A stretch of 64,000 bases of DNA, taken from assembly GCA_910589415.1 (NCBI GenBank), contig OU342632.1, positions 42,025,341 through 42,089,340 of the forward strand, read 5' to 3'. Position 1 is the first letter of the stretch. Each line of letters begins with the position of its first letter. The position numbers were made by a program, and so were the translations under genes. The notes under the pieces are model-generated. The model ran no database searches. It saw only the letters and a list, made by a program, of their open reading frames with translations, and had not been told where the DNA came from. Origin of the DNA: Malachius bipustulatus (lineage: Eukaryota; Arthropoda; Insecta; Coleoptera; Melyridae). This document shows, one piece after another, positions 55,220-64,000 of this stretch.

Positions 55220-56182
55220 ATAATAATCTCACGCCGGCGGGTTCGTTTGTGGTTAGCTTTCGATCTAACGCAAAGGAGGTCCAATGTTACCCTATCAAAA
55301 AATTATTTCAGGCATATCGCTGCATGTGTTCCAAACAAAAGCATTCGAATTCGAATTTTTGTAGAAACGGCACGTTATTGATCAAAAACAATGCTTTATT
55401 ATACCTAATATGATTTAATTTAATAGTTTTTAAACTAAAAAAAAAACATTTTTTCTCAAAGAACCGACTAAGAGGGGGGAAGTACATCATTTTTTATCTT
55501 CTTCCACACCAATTCTAAAATAGTGTATTTTTTTATAATTATTGTTTCTTTTTTTATGAAAAAATACACTAAAGACACTCGATTATAGGTCGTAGTTTTC
55601 AATCTAGGGAACTGAAATCAGTTAGATGTCTGGACGGTGTTGCCTGGTATTGAATTTCAGCAATATCGGTCACCTTGTTTCAAAATGGCGGCCTTTTTGC
55701 TATTTTTTGAATAGGCAAAACTAAACATAATTTTTCAATCAAATTAATAAAAAAGAATATATCCCAAGTTATACACTTGTGACAAAAAAATGCTTTTAAG
55801 TCATTAGTCCACCAGTGGCGTATAGGTAGAAAATAGGTCAACATCGCTAATTTTTTTGAAAATTTTGAATTGCGATCCACTAATAAATAAGCACATCATT
55901 TTAACCACAATTCTAGTACAGTTTGATGATTTCTTGACAAATTTAATTTATAATTTAGTATAAATATTGACATCATAAACTTTAGTTGAGAAAACTTTGA
56001 AGAAAAGTAAAAAAAGTTGAAGTATTGTTTCAAAATAATGATCAAAACATTAGGACGCAACATAATGTTCAAGATCAAAAAATGTGGCTAGCTACAATAT
56101 AATCCATTTAGTCCTGTCATTAGGTACTTTTGACCTAGAAAAAACTATGTAGTTGATCTTTCTTATTCTATTTGTAAAGGAA
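55220..56182. other. No gene recognised
   Basis: Contains the second copy of the dispersed repeat piece (55618-55680) related to 46470. Otherwise AT-rich and featureless. Confidence 0.4.
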
Positions 56183-56859
56183 GGTCACTAGTGGTCTAAA
56201 TTCAAAATGGCGACCGGATCCAAGGTGCGCATCAGTTTGCCATTTTGCATTTTATGAAAATTTGTTTTGCTTGATTACCTCAGTCATTTTAAATTTTATG
56301 AGTAAAGTGAAAGACACCGATCTTTTAGAAAATTCAATTTCTTACTACTTGATGGTTTATTACAGTTTTTTTATCTACGATCGATATTATTGTTTAAATT
56401 AAATCTGAAAAAATTAAGTCATTTGACAAATACCGGGGTCCCGTAAGGTGGCCACCGGTCATACCTTAAGGCACTATGAGTCGTAAAGCCCCAAATAGGA
56501 GTAGTTGATACCTATTTTGTTATTTTAACGGCTGAGACCCCCTGTATATTATTATAATTTTAAATTGCCTGAGAAAAGTGAATACTTACAGGTGGTTTTC
56601 GCAATTGGGGCTTTTATGATTGAGTAGTTTATGAGTTATAAACAACTGAAATTCGCGATTTTTTAAATTTCAAAGCAGTTGTACAACGATAACGGCTCAA
56701 GATATTTAAAAAAACGGTTTACGTGTCTTTATCCTCACTTTGGTATCCTATTAGGTAATTTAAATTAAAGAAAGACAATTATTGCCAATAAAATTAAAAA
56801 TGGCGGACTAATGCGCATCTGTATTTGGTCGCCATTTTTAATTTAGACGACTAGTCACC
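56183..56859. mobile_element. Inverted-repeat element ending GGTCACTAG
   Basis: Left end GGTCACTAGTGGTCTAAATT; reverse complement of the right end GGTGACTAGTCGTCTAAATT. Both continue with AAAATGGCGACC and then GCGCAT.AGT..GCCATTTT. The arms total about 65 bp. A second small inverted pair (GGGGTCCC near 56437, GACCCCCTG near 56526) suggests a nested short MITE. A run of 15 C abuts the right end. Confidence 0.65.
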
Positions 56860-56872
56860 CCCCCCCCCCCCC
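56858..56872. repeat. Poly-C run
   Basis: Fifteen C in a row, then GCCCC, at the border of the preceding element. It is a likely sequencing or assembly weak point. Confidence 0.9.
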
Positions 56873-58944
56873 GCCCCTAACGGATAGGACAAGAAAAATC
56901 GACAACGGAATTTTTCTTATTTCAGGTATATTTTTTGATATTATAATGACTGGGCTAGTTACCAACATTATACACTGACAAAGTGGAATGTCATTGATGC
57001 CCAAATTATTTTGACCGCGCGACGATATACCTATTAGAGTACTTTCACATTAATTAATTACTCTTTCCTTTTTTGCAGAATTTAAAAAAGTAAATTTAAG
57101 GACGAAGAACTGGAGTTTCGGCTCTAGTAGCATTCTTCAGCCATAGAGGTATAAGTTGAAATCCGATCTCCAATCAGAATATTGTGCTCTCCATCATTAA
57201 GAATTGGCACGATCAAGAAACGACATACCTAATTTGTACCACCAGATTATTGCGACATTTTTACGGTTTAATTTAATTCAGCTGTCCTTGCAATATGCAC
57301 TATCTAAATGCACTGGCCAGAGCATTACATTATTAACGGGACTTGCTTACTGAGACTAAGATTAGCCGACTTGCAATAAACAAGCTGACGCATTCTTTTT
57401 TTGGAACTATACGAATAAACTATTAGATAGAACTTGTAGCGCCGCTTTATAAATAAACAATGTGTAAGTAAATTCCGGTAGGAGATTTTAGCTTCTCTCC
57501 AGCAGAATCGTCGCCGCGATAATTAATTATTATTATAGTGGACCCCATTATAGGTTGCCAGACAACAGTCTGCAAATATTATTCATTATTGAAATATGAT
57601 GTATTAACGTAATTAATAATAATAAATTGTCAGGTTATTAACCCAGTATAGTGTACCTTGATTCCTTGATTATAGTTGACTTGTTTGAGTCATGTTGTTA
57701 TAATTGTCAGAGAAGGGGGAGGGGTATAAAAAATGTTCTTAAAAGTCTTATTAAATATTTAATCTTTTTATCCGTCAAACTATGTAGGTTGACTTTCAGG
57801 AAAGTTCCAACTTAGCCTGACTATAAAAATTCTAGAGCTGTTCTTGAGACAAAATATTAGACAATCTCGACAAGAAGAAAAATATGTAAAACTTCTTGTA
57901 ATACTATGATCGAGTTTAGGAGGATGACAATTTGTTAAAATAATAAAATAATTAAGGCAAATTTCATGAAATCAATTCCTACTAGAGTTCAAAAAAATCT
58001 TCCGACCATGGCCTCGCAGTCCGGAAATTATTTAGTATTCAACTGAAACTAGTCATGCAACTATACATGTTCATTGTTAATCATTAAATTTTCCTTACCT
58101 ACTATTAAACCTTCTCTCCCTTAAATGAAATAAAACATGATGACGACCTCGCTGGTTCACTGGTGCCCAATCATTCATAACTAATAATGCTACTTATGGT
58201 AAGACCAATTAAAAAACTCAATTACCAACATTCAATCGGGTTTGACCTGACTTAACCACTAATTTTTTCCACTTTCTTACTCGAGCGCATATCTCAATAA
58301 GAGAGAGAGAGAGAGAGGAAAATTTTCATTATGATTCCAGAATTCCCAATAGAGAATCAATCCGTCACCTCCAACATTTCCCCCTCCCTTTCAGCCCAAA
58401 TTTTGATCAATCACTTTTGTCTCTCGCTGCTTTAGCAAAAAGGAGAAGGAGCCAAGTCTGCAGACGATAATTTCCTTCGACCAGGTTCCTTCGACCAATA
58501 CCCGTCCGGAAGCTTCACAGCAGACGAGACAAGACCAAGTCCAGGTCAGTTCAGGTATTTATTCCGGTCAGAGGGCGGGTAAGAAACGAGAGTTTATGGG
58601 TCGTATAGAGACACGGCAGACACACCAAAGAAGGTGGACACCCAGTTCCTGCAAGTTCAAAAGAGAGAAAAGACAACCTGGTGGAAGTAAAAAGGCGAGT
58701 CCGTATTGGCGAGAATGAGAACTGGGACGCGGGTAAAGAAATTTTCTACCCTCTCTTACGATTTATCTCCGACGCTGTTCAAGAACGCAAAATGGAACAC
58801 CTGTTGGCCTTTAATTCGGGAAAAAAGCTCCCGAAATGAGAGTAAGGAGTAGATAGAGTGAAAAAATCCTTATCGGAAAACGATCTCGGAAGGACTGTTC
58901 AAGTAAGTCAGTAATGGAAGTTTTAGTGGCAAAAAAATAGAAAA
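56873..58944. other. No gene recognised; GC-richer part at 58380-58900
   Basis: No open frame of note. A (GA)n microsatellite lies at 58302-58317. The segment 58380-58900 is GC-richer (CCGTCCGGAAGCTTCACAGC, GTCAGAGGGCGGGTAAG) and could be a non-coding exon or part of a decayed element. I cannot show which. Confidence 0.35.
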
Positions 58945-59640
58945 GCTTGTCTGGCGATCTATGGTGCTCTTAACACCACACCGTCGGCGGCTATGGAAAT
59001 CCTACTGCGCTTACCACCTCTACATATTTATTTGGAGGGAGAGCCCAGATGGACTATTTATGTAGAATGCTACAAATGACAAGAATCTTGCCAAAGGCAA
59101 ATACCTTGGAGCGAACCATGTTACTGGATGACATAGAAAGTTATCGTCTACTGGGGTATGCCCTCGGACCTAATGCCTAGGACCATCATGACTCGCTCCG
59201 CTTATAAGGTCCTTTTCACCCAGGAAGACACGTGTGGGTGAACAACAGAAATAAACTCCTAACAACAGAAATGAGCTCCTAACAACAGAATTCAGATGGT
59301 TCACCGATGGATCTAAGGAATTCCACAGGAATTGGAGCTGGGGTGTGTAGTGTTGGCTCGAAGAAGAGAGTCTTTTCAAACTTGAGCCTTCACGCAACAA
59401 CTTTCCAAGCCGAAATCTATGCCATAGAGCACAGCCAATGAAGATCAATATAAATTCAGACAGCCAAGCGGCTCTAAAATCCCTTACCTCTAGCCACTGC
59501 ATTAACTATGAATGCCCTAACAACGAGCAATGAAGTAACTCTTCGGCATTTGGTTGGGCTGAGAGAGGAGTCCTTCAGCGCTGGCAAAACTTACCAAGAT
59601 TGGACAATTCGAACGCAAATACAGGGCCGTCGAAAAAAAG
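58945..59640 (+). mobile_element. Decayed non-LTR retrotransposon fragment with RNase H
   Basis: Pieces in order: ICGALNTTPSAAMEILLRLP followed by PLHIYLEG near 58958-59040. After several frameshifts comes an RNase H start (DGSPMDLRNSTGIGAGVCSV) near 59300-59360. Then FSNLSLHATTFQAEIYAIEH near 59374-59435, with the catalytic Glu, and a DSQAALK-like piece near 59460. The end of RNase H and the 3' tail are scrambled. The element is unrelated in detail to the intact I-like copy and clearly dead. Confidence 0.75.
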
Positions 59641-60658
59641 AACCAAAAAACTATTATTGGAGCTTAACAGAAAATAAATGAAAGCCAATTCATGTTATCT
59701 GAATACTAAGAGCCATGCACCTTTTCTCTCTCTCCTATTTCTTTGTCTACTACAACTTCATGGATCCGGGTAGCAGCGCACAACCAACAAACTCTCTAAT
59801 TTGATTTTTGAGTAAACATGTTTCTTGGGATGGAACACTGGTTCAAGCTCAGTGAAAATCGGTGCAGTGCCTCTTACCTCTTACTGTGAACGAGTTATCG
59901 ATCTAGTTCACGAAGATCCCTCCTTTTTGAAAAATTTGGGGTTTTCGGACAAAATCAAATTTCCAGAATGCAGCAGTCACATCAAAACGCCAAAATGTCG
60001 CTGTAGAGCAGCAAAAGCCAGTCCATAGTGAATGAGTTATCCCGTGGTGTGTCAAACCTACCAATTGAATTATTGATGTATTTTATCAAGGAAAAGGACA
60101 AACATCCAGTTACTGTTAATCAAGAGCAGACAGACCGAACAGACAAATAAGAGCAGACGAGCAAACACATCAATAATTTTCGAAACTTTTGCCGAACAAA
60201 ATCTGCAGGCGCAATAGGAATTGTTTCAGCAGGATGCAGCGATAAGCCACACTGCCTTACATGAGACTTAACAGGATACTTTCTCGGGGAACTGAATTCG
60301 ACTTTCCTTCCCTCTTCCCTCTCACCTTGATGCATAAATTTGGGACAAGCTGAAGTGATCGCAGTATTTCGGTTAGAAGGTCTGCCAAAAACAATATTAG
60401 ATAACTACGAGCTACGATAAATTATAATAACCTCCTCCTATCAATAACTATTTTTCAGAAATAATGTTCAATGGTCTCACTTAAATTAAATATTGCTGAA
60501 AATGGTTTTACAGTATGATAATTTATTGAATTAAATACTTTTCCTGAGTTTTAACTACGTTTGGCAACGCTACATTCTGAGAATGACATTATCAAAACCA
60601 CTCATGACCTAGAATCTTAGCACTACTTGTCAGTTGGTTTGTCAAATGTATGATAAAT
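59641..60658. other. No gene recognised
   Basis: A minor repeat AAGAGCAGACAGACCGAACA/AAGAGCAGACGAG lies near 60122-60165. No gene is supported. Confidence 0.4.
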
Positions 60659-60805
60659 GCCCGTATTCACAAACGATAATTTCCTAAATAATTACGTAAT
60701 TATTTAAATGAGTGAGATGGAGATATCCAGTTTTTTTGCAATAGAATGAGATGGGGATAATTGATTACGTAATTATTTAGGAAATTATCGTTTGTGAATA
60801 CGGGC
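60659..60805. mobile_element. 147-bp MITE, perfect 42-bp inverted repeats
   Basis: Both arms read GCCCGTATTCACAAACGATA and continue identically through ATTTCCTAAATAATTACGTAAT. The loop is about 60 bp. A transcript would form a long perfect hairpin. The target duplication is not clear. Confidence 0.85.
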
Positions 60806-61070
60806 GAAAGCCTTGAACATTCTCGTAATTCATACCTAACCTATTCTAGTCTAGGTCTAGGTCGGACTCCGAATAAAGTTAGAATAGACTATATTAAATA
60901 TTATACGAATAAGATTAATGTAGGCAGGCAGTGAACTTTTTTTATTTGTGATTACGTACAATTAATTAACACATAACATAAACAACATCGTTAATTAATT
61001 GTTATGGAATATGTTGTTTATAAGTATGTATACGTATGATTAAAAAGATACCTTTAATACCTACGTTATA

Positions 61071-61468
61071 AAGGGTGTCCAGTGCAAGATACGAGGTCGG
61101 CTCGGAGGTCGGTTAAAGTAAAGTTGCAAAATTTTATGCTTATTAAGAATCTGAAACAAAATTTAGAATATTTTCATTCGTTGCTGAAATATCCTGAAAA
61201 ATCGTGATTTCGTATTTTAGTCATATCTTTTTTATTGTTGGAAATTAATGACTTTTTCTTGTAGGTTTACATAAGTCGTCATTTGACATTTTAAAAATTA
61301 TCATCAAAGCCAACTTTTGTTTCTCTTATGGCCGCCATATTGATTTTTTTACATCGTTTGGTACGAAATAAGCATAAAACTGGTGTAACTTTTCTCTACT
61401 TTAACCGACCTCGTATCTCTTACTTTTTCCAAGATCCCCATGTAACTGCCACTTAAACTGGACACCTG
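61071..61468. mobile_element. MITE with TA target
   Basis: The left edge GGGTGTCCAG and the right edge, reversed, CAGGTGTCCAG are inverted. Further inside, ATACGAGGTCGG...GGTTAAAGTA on the left pairs with the sequence at 61380-61420 (reverse complement ATACGAGGTCGGTTAAAGTA). The right arm carries about 35 extra bases. Confidence 0.6.
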
Positions 61469-63124
61469 TATGTTCTTGATCAAACGTAATCTTTTCATGA
61501 TCTTGAATTTTTTACATTAATCTTCATATTGTACTTACTCACTAGGCAATCATTAATAATAATTGCAATAGACTTTGAGTTACCTATTATAAAGATTACT
61601 TATCTAGTACCTAACCTACCTCAGAAACAATAAGTATTAAAGGAATTAATAAATATGTATTGTATATTTCTAAAATGCCGAAATTAATTAATGACCACAA
61701 TGTTTGGAATTGGATTTAAGAAGTTCAACGTTTTCTTTATTAATGACGTCTGGCGATGATTTAATGACTACCTACTAATGAATATTATTATAATAGTAGA
61801 CCTAGGAAGGTGTAATTAAAGTATTATTACATTAGGCTAGAATTAGCAAGTTTTTTCAACCGCGCTGTTACATTTTTACAAGTCATTGTTGCTCGAGGAG
61901 GTATAAATATTTAACAATATCAAGGACGTGAGTAAAAATTGTCATGTAATACCTAGATGCTTATTTAATGACTAATCAAAAACTTGAATGAAATCTCTAT
62001 TTACATAATGTATGAAAATAAACTTATCTAAAATTAGCTAAACATTACAAGTCATCTGTTTGACCTATTATTTGCATGTCTTAACAAGTCGAAAAGTTAA
62101 AAAATTAAAAAAGGACGAATAGCAGGATAGTAGGTACTTACCTACATAATATGTTATAAATAACTATTATCATATATTAATCCAACAAAATATTGTTATT
62201 ACTTGCATGTTTTTAAAGTAGGTAGGTATTATAGATTGAAAATAATGTTATAGGAAAATTATCTAAAATTTATTTTAATACATCTTGAAGAAACCCTCCA
62301 AAATTCCTCTCCTAACCCAGCAAAAATCACTAAAAACCGTCTATGGGAGCGAACGCCAAAGGTCAATATGGCTTTAGAATAAGAAGAAGAATGACAACAT
62401 TCTTTGAGATTAGATTACTAAGTTAAATTTCAAGTTCAACAGGAAGTGTTTGCGGATGAAATTGTTTGGGTTTTCAGTATTCCATCAGTCAACCAAGTAA
62501 AGTATAATAATGAATTATCAGTTAATATATAAAAACTAATTTATAGTTTTATTACTAATTAATTACTAATTTAAGTTAATATATAAAAAAAATAAAGTAG
62601 AGGTGTCAATAGATTAATGTAGTCAACAGCGTCGTAGTTGCTTATCTATGGGGCATAAAACAAGATGTAGCAAAAACGCACATGTTTAGAATCTAGACAG
62701 TGAAGTTGTAATTTTTTTTTAGAAAACAGGTGAAATTACTATCTATGGTCTCGATATTTTTTCTAAATGTAACTTACAATTTTTTTTAAATAATATTTTC
62801 TTAAATGTTCATCAAACGTTCAACATTTTTACTTTTTGGAATAATTTTCTTCTCTACCAGAACGTTATAGTAATTATTATTACTTTGTAAGACTCCTAAC
62901 TTTCTAAATTCGACCCACTCTAACACAAGTTTCAGAAGATCGATAATAGTTATTAGGTAATAGGTAATAGGTTTCCCCCCCATCTTTTTCAGAGATTGAT
63001 TTGGTTTCCTTAAAATCATTAGAATAAATCTCTTTATTTCTAGAATTTTCGACCCATTTTATCCGGAGTGTTGATTATTTGCTTTTTATAAAACGTTGAA
63101 TTCAGAGGATATTCAATAACAGTT
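61469..63124. other. No gene recognised
   Basis: AT-rich. At 62335-62393 the phrase GCGAACGCCAAAGGTCAATA followed by AAGAAGAAGAA resembles the 3' tail of the RTE-like elements on the left of the window, but it is short. Confidence 0.4.
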
Positions 63125-63810
63125 AAAATAATTTTTTGCGATTGCATCTACAGCATCTGTAGCTTGAAAAGGGTTCAAAAAAGGCCTTGAACGAGTCATA
63201 CAAAAACGTTCAAGTTACAATCCTTTAAAACACACAATATTGAGAATTATTTCCAAGGTTCGGAATATTTGGGGTAGATCAAATTTAAAGGTTCGGGGTA
63301 CATCTGCAGCTCTAAAAGGATTCAGAAAAGATATTGAAAGAGTCATACAAACTATTCGAGTTGTAATCCCTAAAAGACCTAATATTGAGGATTCTTTCTC
63401 AGGTTCGGGATATTTTGGCATGTAGAAAACAAATTTAGAGTTCGGGGTACATCTGTAACTCCAAAAGCATTCAGAAAAGACCTTGAATGAACCATATACA
63501 AATGTTACAGTTACAATCTTTTAAAAGACCCTGCACTGAGAATTCTTTCCAAGGTTAGAGATTTTTGGGGTAGATATGTAGGAAACAAATTTAAAGGTTC
63601 GAGGTATACCTGTAGCTCCAAAATCATCCAGAAAAGACCTTGAATGAGCCATACAAATGTTAGAGTTACAATCTTTTAAAAGACCAAACATTGAGAATTC
63701 TATCGAAGGTTCGGGATATTCGGGGTATGTAGAAAAAAATTTCAGGGTACATCTGTAGCTTCGAAAGGATTCAGAAAAGGCCTAGAATAAGTCATACGAA
63801 TGTTTCGAGT
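63125..63810. repeat. Tandem satellite, period about 149 bp
   Basis: A block of the form GGATTCAGAAAAGACCTTGA starts near 63171, 63319, 63468, 63622 and 63768 (steps 148, 149, 154 and 146). Each is followed by AGTCATACAAA, a GTTACAATCTTTTAAAAGAC phrase, and GGTTCGGGATATTTGGGGTA. Copies are about 80-90% alike by eye. Open frames on both strands are repeat artefacts. Confidence 0.85.
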
Positions 63811-64000
63811 TATTACATTATTACATACACTTATTTATCAAAGCAGTGTAAAGCATGTAAATACACCCACTCAGGAAACTCATAACGTCCATGACCCTGT
63901 GAAATACTGTACAAGAAACTACATAAAACACGATAAGCATAAAAAAGTTGTGGATTTAGGTTGTTTGTTGTTGGATAGGCAGAGGCAGGTTAAAAAAAAT
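63811..64000. other. Window edge, no gene recognised
   Basis: No supported feature in the last 190 bases. Confidence 0.4.

Noticed and set aside
57100..57150. Minus-strand CUGAAGA...GAAAC phrase resembling a hammerhead
   Set aside because: Two extra bases at the base of stem II against one opposite, and stem I pairs poorly. Too far from the consensus to call.
1..64000. tRNA, rRNA and spliceosomal RNA genes
   Set aside because: Looked for tRNA B-box words and known RNA landmarks by eye and found none. A tRNAscan or Infernal run could still find one.

Overview
The window looks like nuclear DNA of an AT-rich insect, most likely a hemipteran. Evidence: one spliced host gene whose product belongs to a metazoan family, several non-LTR retrotransposon relics of kinds common in insects, dozens of TA-flanked inverted-repeat elements, and the very frequent TAGGTACCTA/TACCTACC motif often seen in aphid or whitefly DNA. 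The species is not resolved. There is no sign of bacterial genes, rRNA, tRNA or CRISPR.

Host gene. One gene is well supported: an OSGIN-like (oxidative stress-induced growth inhibitor) flavoprotein on the minus strand, from an ATG at 36635 to a stop at 27681. It has five coding exons with consensus splice sites and consistent phases, giving about 620 aa. Its introns hold a GGACGTCC foldback element and a degenerate satellite. A row of four hairpins lies just upstream of its start.

Mobile DNA dominates the rest. 0.9-3.0 kb, 7.0-8.0 kb and 16.8-17.3 kb hold decayed RTE-like retrotransposons. 9.4-13.9 kb is a Jockey-like element broken by two nested DNA elements with 8-bp target duplications. 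39.9-45.7 kb is an apparently intact I-like element: ORF1 with three zinc knuckles, and ORF2 with endonuclease, reverse transcriptase and RNase H. 51.4 kb and 58.9-59.6 kb hold further retroelement tails. 47.4-52.0 kb is a dense cluster of TA-flanked foldback/MITE elements, several of them nested. Satellite-like arrays lie at 4.2-6.2 kb, 33.8-35.8 kb and 63.1-63.8 kb.

Most interesting signal. A 573-bp unit is tandemly duplicated at 18.68-19.83 kb. A rearranged third copy sits at 37.31-37.89 kb between 10-bp direct repeats. Every copy carries, on the minus strand, a complete type I hammerhead ribozyme: CUGAUGA, a 4-bp stem II, GAA, a palindromic short stem III, a GUC cleavage site, and a two-part stem I of 6+6 bp. 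Minus-strand transcripts of the tandem pair should self-cleave into a 573-nt RNA. The arrangement (tandem units, inverted terminal segment, short stem III) recalls Penelope-like elements and animal retrozymes. No reverse transcriptase of that class is visible here, so the element would be non-autonomous.
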